From Streptomyces sp. ISL-94 (GTDB lineage: Bacteria; Actinomycetota; Actinomycetes; Streptomycetales; Streptomycetaceae): a stretch of 38,298 bases of DNA. Made by a program: the position numbers and the translations under genes. Positions 23,509-31,485 of this stretch are shown here, piece by piece (position 1 is the stretch's first letter; each line of letters opens with the position of its first letter). Below the pieces are notes generated by a model. It was not told the DNA's origin, did not search any database, and saw only the letters and a program-made list of their open reading frames with translations. The stretch covers positions 1-38,298 of the forward strand of contig NZ_JAGGOZ010000137.1 of the NCBI RefSeq assembly GCF_018614075.1, in the 5' to 3' direction.

Positions 23509-26057
23509 AGATCCTGCAGAGAGTGGGCACGTTCCTCGGGATCGGCGGCGACCGGTCCGCCGGCGCCCCCCGGTACGTCGCCCTCGCCGACGGCCTGATC
23601 GTCACGGACAGCCACACGGAGGCCTGGTTCACCCTCGCCTCCTCGAACACCGACCTCATGAGCGAGGGCGCGCGCGACACCGAACTCGACGCCGCCGCCG
23701 CGGCCCTCGCCCGGACCCTCGCCGGGTTCGACTGCCACCTGCGCGTGCTGTGGTCGCCCCTGCACGCCGAGGACTACGTCGCCGAGGCGGCCGAGACGTT
23801 CAGCCACGGCCAGTGGCAGGAGTGGGCCGAGTTGCGCGTGCGCAGGCTCGAGCAGATCGGCCTGCCCACCCGTCACCTCCTGCTCGGCGTCCGGATGACC
23901 GAGCGCGCGGGCGCGGCCCGGACGGTCGGAAAGCGCGGCGTGCAGGAGGGGCTGGGCCTCACCTCGACGACCGTCTCCACACGCACACTCAGCAAGCTCG
24001 ACGCCCAGATGCGCCGCCTCGGCCGCCGCCTGGAGGCCAGCCCGTGGAAGGCGCAGCCGGCCCCTGTCGAGACCCTGGCGTGGATGATCTCCCGCGAGCA
24101 GCACCGGGGCGCACCGCTCCCGGCGGCGAACGGGGGAGCGATCACTGGCGCCAAGCTGGCGGCGCTCACCCAGGGGCGGATCCTGCCCCACCCCGACCAC
24201 CTGCGCGTGGTGGACGCGCAGGGTGAGGTGGCCGCCTGGACGGCCGTCCTGACCATGACCGGCTTTCCGGAGGAGATGCAGAGCCCGGGCAACGGCGAGT
24301 GGCTGCGCGTCCTCTCCGAAATCAACTATGTACCGGACGTGGACGAGGACGAGCTCGCCCCGTCCATCGACCCCACCGCGCTGATCCTGCCGGTGTCCCC
24401 CGAGGCGAGCGTCCGGTTCCGGGTCCAGCCGAAACGGGACGCCCTCAAGCTGGTCGACGAGGCGCGGCGTCTGGCCAAGGAACAGCGGCGTTCGGCCGCC
24501 CGGCAGTCCGCCGAGGACCCGGGGCGTGAGATCGAGGAGACCGAGCACGTGATGGCCGGGCTCACGCGTGACATGCGGCGTGAGGACGTCACCCTCGTAG
24601 AGGACCACCCACGGCTCGTCGTCACCAGCACGATTTCGCTCGCCGACCTCCGCGACCGGGTGGACGCCGTCATCACTCACTACGGCGGCATCGGCATCGA
24701 GGTGGTCGTCGGCGAGGAGGAGCAGCGTGAGCTGTTCATCGAGACGCAGCCCGGCGACCAGCTGCGGGTGCCGGACCTGGGTCACGTCCGGGACGTCACG
24801 GCGCTGGCCGGCTCGTGGTGGTGGGGCGGTGCGCAGGTCGGTGACGACACCGGTCCGATCGTCGGCTATCTGACCGGCTCCACGCCCGGGGTGTTCCGTA
24901 ACGACGTCACCTCGGGTTCGGACCGCGGCGATGCCACGACCACGGCTTACGTGGGCCGTTCGGGCCGTGGCAAGACGATGGCGATGATGCTGTCGATGCT
25001 GGACGCCGCGTTCCGCGGTGCCCACGTGATCGCCCTGGACTTCAAGGGTGACCTCGGGGGCGTGGTCAACGCCGGCCGCCGGTACGGCCTGAACGCCCAC
25101 CTGGTGGAGACCGGCCCGCGCTTCGCGGGGTCCTGCGACCTGTTCACGCTGCTGGCGGCCGACGGCATCGACGCCGCCCGCGGCGAGGTCCCCGCCCAGC
25201 TGAGCATCGCCGCCCCCGAACACCTGCGCCAGCGCGGCGCCGAAACCCCCATCACCCACGCCGTCAACGCCGTCGTCAAGGCGGGGGAGCCGGCGACGTG
25301 GAAGGTGATCGAGTACCTCCGCACGATGGAGGACCCCCTCGCCCGGGAGACCGGCGAGGCCCTGTACGAACTCGCACAGTCCTCGCTGGGCGCCCCCTTC
25401 ATGGGCCGTCCGACCGGGGACGCCCCGCTGATCTCCCCGGGGCCGGGGATCTGGGTGGTGCAGATGCCGGGCCTGTCCCTGCCCGGGGTCGAGGCCGGGC
25501 GGCACGAGTGGACGCCGACGCAGCGGCTGTCGGTGGCCCTGATGCACAGCATGCTGGCCTACGGCGTCACCACCGCGGGCCGTCGCGACCTGCGCCACCT
25601 GCGCAAGAGCGTGTGCGTCCCCGAGGTCCACGTCCTGACCGCGACCCGCGAAGGCGCCAACTTCCTCCAGTACATCGCCCGCGTCGGCCGCGCGCTGGGC
25701 ACCTCCCTCCTCCTGGACACCCAGGACCCCGAAAGCCTCGTCGAACTCGTCGGCATCACCGAACAGCTCACCACCGTCGCCGGGTTCCAGCTCACCACCA
25801 GGGGGCAGCAGGACGGCCTCGCCGAACTCCTCGGCCTGCCCAAGGACGACCACACCCGCGCCCTGATCCGCTCCGTCGGCCTCCTGCCCGACGGTGAGAT
25901 CCGCCACGGCCACTGCATCATCCGCGACCGCCGCTTCCATTGCGCCACCGTCCAGTGGGACGTCCCCAGCCTCGAACTCCTCGAACTCCTCGACACCTCC
26001 CCCAAACCCGCGCGCCACGACGCGGACTCCGACGCTGCCGAAAAGGTGCCCGCATGA
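23505..26057 (+). CDS. VirB4/TcpF-like secretion ATPase
   Basis: An 850-residue ATPase of the VirB4 superfamily, the motor conserved in all type IV secretion systems. The N-terminal half (1-450) is the membrane-proximal domain. The C-terminal half is RecA-like: Walker A GRSGRGKT at 484-491, an acidic strand IALDFKGD with D512, and a later strand LLLDTQD with D738, likely Walker B and the following Gln motif. The start is TTG at 23505, overlapping the upstream stop by four bases (TTGA), with a strong AGGAGG at 23489-23494. Length and domain order are typical. It should pair with the TcpE-like and VirB6-like proteins. Confidence 0.88.
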   Translation: MKILQRVGTFLGIGGDRSAGAPRYVALADGLIVTDSHTEAWFTLASSNTDLMSEGARDTELDAAAAALARTLAGFDCHLRVLWSPLHAEDYVAEAAETFSHGQWQEWAELRVRRLEQIGLPTRHLLLGVRMTERAGAARTVGKRGVQEGLGLTSTTVSTRTLSKLDAQMRRLGRRLEASPWKAQPAPVETLAWMISREQHRGAPLPAANGGAITGAKLAALTQGRILPHPDHLRVVDAQGEVAAWTAVLTMTGFPEEMQSPGNGEWLRVLSEINYVPDVDEDELAPSIDPTALILPVSPEASVRFRVQPKRDALKLVDEARRLAKEQRRSAARQSAEDPGREIEETEHVMAGLTRDMRREDVTLVEDHPRLVVTSTISLADLRDRVDAVITHYGGIGIEVVVGEEEQRELFIETQPGDQLRVPDLGHVRDVTALAGSWWWGGAQVGDDTGPIVGYLTGSTPGVFRNDVTSGSDRGDATTTAYVGRSGRGKTMAMMLSMLDAAFRGAHVIALDFKGDLGGVVNAGRRYGLNAHLVETGPRFAGSCDLFTLLAADGIDAARGEVPAQLSIAAPEHLRQRGAETPITHAVNAVVKAGEPATWKVIEYLRTMEDPLARETGEALYELAQSSLGAPFMGRPTGDAPLISPGPGIWVVQMPGLSLPGVEAGRHEWTPTQRLSVALMHSMLAYGVTTAGRRDLRHLRKSVCVPEVHVLTATREGANFLQYIARVGRALGTSLLLDTQDPESLVELVGITEQLTTVAGFQLTTRGQQDGLAELLGLPKDDHTRALIRSVGLLPDGEIRHGHCIIRDRRFHCATVQWDVPSLELLELLDTSPKPARHDADSDAAEKVPA

Positions 26058-26611
26058 GCCTTCGCACGATCCACGTCGCCGCCGTCGTTCTCACCGCCTC
26101 CTTGGCGATGGCGGGCTGCAGCTCCTCATCGGGTGAGGGCGCGGGGAGCCTCTTCGGGCCGAAGGACCCGAAGGCGGCGGCCATGGAGGTGGCCGCGACC
26201 TACATGGACGCGGCCAAGCGCGACGACTGGAAGACGGCCTGCCCGCTCGAGTCCCAGGGCTTCCTGCACGGGACGGTCGAACAGTGCGTCGCCACTAACA
26301 CGGAGGACGAAACCTCCGCCCCGGCGTCCAGTGGTGGTCCGGACCGTGCGGAGGTGGGACCGTCCAAGGCTTCGGACGTCGTCGAAGTCCCTGCCGTCGG
26401 CAAGCACCCCGCCGGGTACGGCGTCCTGGTCACCTACACCTACACGTGGCCGGGCAAGCCCACCGAGACGAGCCGGGTCGCGCTGCGTCTGGTCGAAGAG
26501 GGCGGCTCCTGGCGCGTCGACCAGCGCAAGGAGGTGCGTCCCAAGGACATGGCACGCATGCCCGACATGCCCGGGCTGGTCCGTGCCCTGCTCACCGCGG
26601 GAGGGCAGTAA
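26054..26611 (+). CDS. Lipoprotein, T4SS cluster
   Basis: A 185-residue lipoprotein. The signal peptide MSLRTIHVAAVVLTASLAMAGC has a good lipobox (LAMAGC), with C22 as the lipid-anchored residue. The mature part carries an NTF2-like pattern: AAAMEVAATYMDAAKRDDWKT (about 41-61), then a Ser/Ala-rich insertion, and GSWRVDQRKEV near 158-168. This resembles the outer domains of the VirB8-like proteins in the same operon. The ATG at 26054 overlaps the ATPase stop by four bases. It may play the VirB7 role of an anchored stabiliser; that is inference. Confidence 0.82.
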   Translation: MSLRTIHVAAVVLTASLAMAGCSSSSGEGAGSLFGPKDPKAAAMEVAATYMDAAKRDDWKTACPLESQGFLHGTVEQCVATNTEDETSAPASSGGPDRAEVGPSKASDVVEVPAVGKHPAGYGVLVTYTYTWPGKPTETSRVALRLVEEGGSWRVDQRKEVRPKDMARMPDMPGLVRALLTAGGQ

Positions 26612-26614
26612 CAG

Positions 26615-28651
26615 ATGTCCATACGCGCGCCACGGCTCAGAACCGTGGCGATCCCCGTGCTCTTCGCCTTCACCTCCGTGATGGTTCTCGCGGGTCAGGC
26701 ACATGCCGAAGACATCAACCCGGTCGGTATCGGAGACCTCTTCTGGTCGCCGAGTGACGGGAACGCTCCCAAGGGTGGGGAGACGATGTACGAGCTGTAC
26801 GACCCAGGGCGCTGGTTCATCGATGCCGACCTCAACGCGTTCGAGGGGCTGGACGCGAGCGCGCACGTCATCGTCTCGCTCCTCATGGCCCTTCTCCTCG
26901 TCATCGGTCTCGCCATGACGGTGATCGTGGGCTGGGTGTTCCGGTTCACGTCGATCCCGGAGATGGAGAAGGCCATCTCCGGGATGATCGGCGGCGCCTC
27001 ACAGAGCCTGATGGAGTTCATTCTCCCCAGCTGCCTCGTCGTCGGCGGCTTCATCGCCTTCGTGCAGCACAGGAAGGGCGGCGGAGGAGGGGGGCTCTCA
27101 CAGATCGCCTGGGTCCTGATCTCGGGCGTGGTGTCCGTATCCCTCCTGACCAGCCCCCAGTCCTGGGTGAGCGGGGTCGATTCGGCGCGGCAGGTCGGCG
27201 CGAGCGTCACCATGACCGCCACCGCCGAAGGCCTCGGCAACGGGTCCAGTGACTACCCATTCGCGCTCAAGAACCAGCCGAAGTTCACGGAGAACGGCCG
27301 TGACACGCTGCTCCGGAAGTCTCAGGACTCCATCTGGCGCGGGTTCGTGGCCACCCCGTGGTGCATCGCCGAATTCGGGAGCATGGATGTCTGCAAGCTG
27401 TACGGAAGGCAAGTCCTCGATCAGGGAACGAGCGTAGACAAGCGCGAGGAATACATCGACGATAACGTGAGCGAGGAAAACGTCGGGCTGGCCTCCAAGG
27501 ACTGGGCGGACGGCGACACCCCGGTCGGCCGCATCATGGTGCTGATCCCCGCCGTCATCGTCGCCCTGATGTTCGCGATCCTGTTGCTGGTCCTCGCGTT
27601 CACGTCCCTGGCGGCCTTCCTGGGGTCGCTGCTGCTGCTTCTGACCGGCGCCTTCTTCGCCTGCCTCTGGGTCATTCCCGGGCGGCCGAGGCAGTGGGGG
27701 CTGGCCTGGTTCGACCAACTCCTCGCCCGCACCCTCGAAAGCTTCATCGCGACCCTGGTGCTCGGCGCCGTGCTCTCGGCGCAGACGGCGACCATGCAGA
27801 TGTTCGGCAAGTACGGCTGGCTGCCCACCATGGGCCTGTCCATCGCCCTCTCCGTCGTGGCCTTCCAGTTCCGGTCCGTGCTCGCCCAGATCTTCGGCGT
27901 CCGCGGCACGACGGGCGGCTCGATCGGGGGCATGCTCGCCGCCCGCGCCCTCAGCATGGTGGGCAAGGGCGGGAAGAGTCCCGGCTCCGGCTCGGGCCAC
28001 CGTCCCGGGGACAACCTCCCCGGCCGGCCCGGCGGTGGCGGCGGTGGCGGGAGGAACGTTCCGAGACTTCCCTCCGGCCAAGGATCCGGCGGATCCGGTG
28101 ACGGGGCCGACATCACCGTCACCCGCGTTCCCCCGGCGCGCCCGCCCGCCCCGGCGCCCCTCCCGGCCGGACGACCCAAGATCGCCCTCCCCGCGGGGAC
28201 TTCCGGCGGGTCCACTGCCGGATCCGCTTCGGGGGCGGCAGGTACGACGGCCCGCACCGCGGCGGTCACCGGACCCGAGCCGCGCCCGGCTCTGGCCGTT
28301 CAGGGCTCGCCGTCGCGTCCGGGCCTGCCCGCCCAGGAGGCTCGTCCGGGCCTGCCCGCGCAGGCCACGGAGGTCCGTCCGGCCCTGCCCCCCGGCCCCT
28401 CGGCCGGTGCCGCCACGGCTCCGGCCGCGAGCGAGGGGAGCGGCTCGTCGGGCACCCCGGCTTCGCCGGTCATGCGCCCGGAGACCGGCAGGCAGCCGAA
28501 CTTCGCGTTCCGGCAGGCCCCTGCCCCGGGGGCCCCGGCCGAGCCCCGCATCATCGTGGGGACCGTCATCCGCAGCACGCCCAACGGGCCCCCGCACCGT
28601 CCCGCGAGGACGTCGTCCCATTCGTTGCGACCCCCGGTCAGGCGGACATGA
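26615..28651 (+). CDS. VirB6-like polytopic membrane channel protein
   Basis: A 678-residue protein with a signal peptide (AHA-ED, cut near 31). About seven membrane helices follow: 83-108, 130-150, 160-180, a pair at 305-355, 374-395 and 402-420. A soluble loop of about 120 residues lies between helices three and four and holds two Cys (PWCIAEFGSMDVCKLYG). A disordered Gly/Pro/Ala/Arg-rich tail runs from about 450 to the end. Topology and context fit VirB6/TcpH, the inner-membrane channel. The ATG at 26615 has GGGAGGG upstream and is three bases from the lipoprotein stop. A short stretch around 27.36-27.48 kb is less GC-rich. Confidence 0.8.
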   Translation: MSIRAPRLRTVAIPVLFAFTSVMVLAGQAHAEDINPVGIGDLFWSPSDGNAPKGGETMYELYDPGRWFIDADLNAFEGLDASAHVIVSLLMALLLVIGLAMTVIVGWVFRFTSIPEMEKAISGMIGGASQSLMEFILPSCLVVGGFIAFVQHRKGGGGGGLSQIAWVLISGVVSVSLLTSPQSWVSGVDSARQVGASVTMTATAEGLGNGSSDYPFALKNQPKFTENGRDTLLRKSQDSIWRGFVATPWCIAEFGSMDVCKLYGRQVLDQGTSVDKREEYIDDNVSEENVGLASKDWADGDTPVGRIMVLIPAVIVALMFAILLLVLAFTSLAAFLGSLLLLLTGAFFACLWVIPGRPRQWGLAWFDQLLARTLESFIATLVLGAVLSAQTATMQMFGKYGWLPTMGLSIALSVVAFQFRSVLAQIFGVRGTTGGSIGGMLAARALSMVGKGGKSPGSGSGHRPGDNLPGRPGGGGGGGRNVPRLPSGQGSGGSGDGADITVTRVPPARPPAPAPLPAGRPKIALPAGTSGGSTAGSASGAAGTTARTAAVTGPEPRPALAVQGSPSRPGLPAQEARPGLPAQATEVRPALPPGPSAGAATAPAASEGSGSSGTPASPVMRPETGRQPNFAFRQAPAPGAPAEPRIIVGTVIRSTPNGPPHRPARTSSHSLRPPVRRT

Positions 28652-29430
28652 GTGACCGAACGCCACAGGAGTGGCGCGACATCCTGGCCAACGTCAGTTA
28701 CCCGGAGGAGGTCAAGAAGGGCGGCAGCCGCCGCGAGCGGCGGCGTGCGAAGGCCGCGCACCGCGACGAGGTACGGCGCAGGTCCCACGAGTGGGTGCGC
28801 GAACAGCGCCGTCACGACCCGATCCGCCCCACCGGGGCCGTGATCGTCGTCGTGCTGGTGCTGGCCCTCGGTGCGGGTGCCCGCTGGGTGTGGCCGGGCC
28901 TTCTCGGCGAGAAGCAGTCCGCCGCGGCCGCGGCGGCTCCCGCTGCCCCGGCGAGCGAGGATGCCGGGGCGCAGGTCCCGGCGTCCTCCGCCCCGCCCTC
29001 CGCCGCGCCGTCGGCGCCGTCCTCCGCGGCGGCCCCGCCGGCCGACCTCGGCAACCCCGACCGGGTCGCCGAGCAGTTCATGCGCATCTACCTCACCCGC
29101 AACCCGCCCCAGGATCAGAAGCACGGGACGGTGGTGCAGCGTGCCGAGGCCTACATGGCGCCGGCCCTGGTCGTCAACCTCTCCGAACACACCGACCCGG
29201 CCTGGGACAAGCTGGTCAGCCGGGGCGGCATATCGAAGGTGCGCTCCGTCGCGGTGGCCCCGGCGGGGAAGGACCTGCCCGGTGACTCCCCGCTGCGGGT
29301 GTGGCGTCAGGCAACGGCCGCCGTGGACGTCGACGGCTACACCGACTACAGCGAAACCACCATGCTGCAACTGGAGTTGATGACCTCCGGCAACGGGAAG
29401 TGGCACATCACTCGGATCCTGGGCCTGTAG
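28648..29430 (+). CDS. Second VirB8-like single-pass protein
   Basis: A 260-residue bitopic protein. The N terminus (1-60) is cytoplasmic and very basic (SRRERRRAKAAHRDEVRRRS). One membrane helix, AVIVVVLVLALGAGARWVW, lies at about 64-82. An Ala/Pro/Ser-rich linker (about 88-130) leads to an outside NTF2-like domain (about 134-260: RVAEQFMRIYLTRNP to GKWHITRILGL). It resembles the TcpC-like protein at the start of the operon in layout but has one NTF2 domain. The ATG at 28648 overlaps the upstream stop by four bases. Likely forms part of the channel with the TcpC-like protein and lipoprotein. Confidence 0.75.
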   Translation: MSDRTPQEWRDILANVSYPEEVKKGGSRRERRRAKAAHRDEVRRRSHEWVREQRRHDPIRPTGAVIVVVLVLALGAGARWVWPGLLGEKQSAAAAAAPAAPASEDAGAQVPASSAPPSAAPSAPSSAAAPPADLGNPDRVAEQFMRIYLTRNPPQDQKHGTVVQRAEAYMAPALVVNLSEHTDPAWDKLVSRGGISKVRSVAVAPAGKDLPGDSPLRVWRQATAAVDVDGYTDYSETTMLQLELMTSGNGKWHITRILGL

Positions 29431-30617
29431 TGCGGGCCCGTGACGCGGCGGGCCTCCTGCTCGAAGCCAAGGGGACCGTCTTCAAACTCAAGGCCGCCGC
29501 CGTGGTGTCGGTCGTCCTCGTCCTGTGTCTGCTGCTGCTCGGGCTGGTCGCCGCCATGGGCGGCGACGCCTCGGCCGTCGGCTGCGGCAACCGGGGCCGC
29601 CCCGGTGTGACCCCGGGGGACGACGACAAGGGCGGCGGCGGAGGCGCGCAGCGCCCCGGAGAAGGCATGCGGAAGGCGCAGATCGCGAACGCGGAGACCA
29701 TCGACGGCGTCGCCAAGGAGGGCGGACTGTCCGGCCGGGCCACCCTGATCGCCCTGATGACGGCCATGCAGGAGAGCACGCTCCTCAATCTGGACTACGG
29801 AGACCGCGACTCGGTCGGCCTGTTCCAGCAGCGCCCCGTCGCGGGCTGGGGCACCGCGGAACAGATCATGCAGCCCAAGTACGCCGCCAAGATGTTCTTC
29901 TGGGGCGGCGACGACGGCGACCCGCCGGGCCTGACCGACATACGCGGCTGGGAGTCCATGAAGTACGGCGCCGCCGCCCAGGCCGTCCAGCGCAGCGCCT
30001 ACCCCGACCTCTACGACCAGCACGAGGACTACGCCCGAGGGATCGCCCGCGATGCCGGCATCGACCTGAACCGGCGCGGCACGGGCGGGAGCGCCCCGGG
30101 CGGCGCGGGTGAGCCCGGCAAGCCCGGCAAGCCCGGCGGCCAGGGCTGCGAGGACAACGGCGGAAAGCCCGGCGAGCCGGGCGCGCCCTTCCACGACGGC
30201 GCCGCCGGCTGGCCGGCCGAGGTCAAGAACCCGCGGAGCACGAAGGACGCCATCGCGGCGGCCCGCGAAGAGGCGCGGAGCGGTCCGAAGAAGTGGTACC
30301 AGATGTGCCTGGCCTTCACCGCCTACGCCTACGGATGGTCGTTCTCCGGCGTCGGCTACGCCATCGACCACTACAAGGAAATGCCCGCCGGCATGAAGCA
30401 CGACAAGGACAGGAACCCGCCTCCGGGTGCCCTGATGTACTGGGACACCGGCCAGCGGGCCGGCCACGTCGCCGTCTACCTCGGGGACGGCCAGATCGCG
30501 AGCAACGACATCCGCAGGCCCGGATACATCGACGTCGTCCCGGCGACGGAGATCGAGACGAAGTGGGGCGCCACCTACCTCGGCTGGGCGCCCCCGTACT
30601 TCCCCAAGGGCGGATGA
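29430..30617 (+). CDS. Two-domain peptidoglycan hydrolase, VirB1/TcpG-like
   Basis: A 395-residue membrane-anchored wall hydrolase. A helix at about 20-40 (AAAVVSVVLVLCLLLLGLV) anchors it. Residues about 85-210 are a lysozyme-like domain with ALMTAMQEST, where E115 is the likely catalytic acid, and SVGLFQQRP. A Gly/Pro/Lys-rich linker follows. The last about 130 residues are an NlpC/P60- or CHAP-like peptidase with C293 (MCLAFTAY), H346 (GHVAVYLGDG) and N359/D360. This pair of domains matches Tn916 Orf14 and TcpG, which open the wall for conjugation. The GTG at 29430 shares one base with the upstream stop (TAGTG). Confidence 0.88.
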   Translation: MRARDAAGLLLEAKGTVFKLKAAAVVSVVLVLCLLLLGLVAAMGGDASAVGCGNRGRPGVTPGDDDKGGGGGAQRPGEGMRKAQIANAETIDGVAKEGGLSGRATLIALMTAMQESTLLNLDYGDRDSVGLFQQRPVAGWGTAEQIMQPKYAAKMFFWGGDDGDPPGLTDIRGWESMKYGAAAQAVQRSAYPDLYDQHEDYARGIARDAGIDLNRRGTGGSAPGGAGEPGKPGKPGGQGCEDNGGKPGEPGAPFHDGAAGWPAEVKNPRSTKDAIAAAREEARSGPKKWYQMCLAFTAYAYGWSFSGVGYAIDHYKEMPAGMKHDKDRNPPPGALMYWDTGQRAGHVAVYLGDGQIASNDIRRPGYIDVVPATEIETKWGATYLGWAPPYFPKGG

Positions 30618-30621
30618 CCTC

Positions 30622-31485
30622 GTGACCATCGACCCCGGCCAGGTGCCGGCCACCCCCGTCCACACCATCACCCTCACGACCTCCGGCGTCAGCATCGACG
30701 GCGAGCCGGTCAGTGTCCCGCCCGGCGACCTCCCGGCCGCCCGGCGGGCCGCGCTCGCCGAGATCCGCGTACGCGCGGCATTGCGGGGCCGGCCCGTCCG
30801 GGTCACGGCCAAGGAGCCCGACGGCTCGGCCTGGCCCCTCGTCGTCGACCCCGACGGCAACGTGACGACCCTCTCCGCGCCCCACCCCGGCGTGCCCCCG
30901 CAGGCCCGGCCCGCAGGGGCCGCCGGCCCACCGTCCGGTCCGGCCGCATCCGCACCGCCCGCCCCGACGGGCACGCCCCGGCCGGTCGCGGCGGAGTGGG
31001 GAGCGCCGCTGCCGGACACCCACCAGGACGCCTGGGCGCGACTGTGGGCGGCGCACCGGGCGGGGGACACCCACACCGCGATCGCCCTGGCGGAGCGGAC
31101 CGAAGCCGCGTTGGAGGCCGAGTACGGGCCGCTGCACCCGCACACCGTGCACGTCCTGAGCGCCCGGGCCTGGCTCACGCTCGCCCGGCGCGGCGACCTG
31201 CCCGCCACCGTGGAGCTGCTCGTCCACACCGCCCTGCGCCGCCGCCGGGCGGGAGCGGAACCCAGGACCGAGACCGCGCAGGTGGCGGGCAACGCCCATG
31301 CCGCCTGGCGCCTGTTGGCCAAGGAAGACCCGCGCCGGGCCCTCGAACTGAGCGCGCCCCTCGTGGACGTCCTCACGGAACTCGGGTGGCGCAGCCGTAC
31401 CCAGGACGTCGTCCGCTGGGTGGAGCGGGCCACTCGCCCCTCCTCCCTTCCGGACAGGGCCGTATCCGAAGAAGGGGGATCGTGA
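30622..31485 (+). CDS. Hypothetical protein with TPR-like C-terminal half
   Basis: A 287-residue soluble protein. Residues 1-85 look like a small beta-rich domain (TITLTTSGVSIDGEPVSV, later WPLVVDPDGNVTTL). A Pro/Ala-rich linker spans about 88-125. From about 135 there are helical pairs of tetratricopeptide type (ARLWAAHRAGDTHTAIALAERT, HTVHVLSARAWLTLARRGDL, NAHAAWRLLAKEDPRRALEL). The GTG at 30622 is five bases after the hydrolase stop. The end overlaps the coupling-protein start. It may be an adaptor that delivers substrates to the coupling ATPase; this rests only on domain type and position. Confidence 0.75.
   Translation: MTIDPGQVPATPVHTITLTTSGVSIDGEPVSVPPGDLPAARRAALAEIRVRAALRGRPVRVTAKEPDGSAWPLVVDPDGNVTTLSAPHPGVPPQARPAGAAGPPSGPAASAPPAPTGTPRPVAAEWGAPLPDTHQDAWARLWAAHRAGDTHTAIALAERTEAALEAEYGPLHPHTVHVLSARAWLTLARRGDLPATVELLVHTALRRRRAGAEPRTETAQVAGNAHAAWRLLAKEDPRRALELSAPLVDVLTELGWRSRTQDVVRWVERATRPSSLPDRAVSEEGGS

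Noticed and set aside
23436..26018. 860-residue open frame on the - strand
   Set aside because: Complement of the VirB4-like gene; the + frame has Walker motifs, a binding site and coupling to its neighbours, this one has none.
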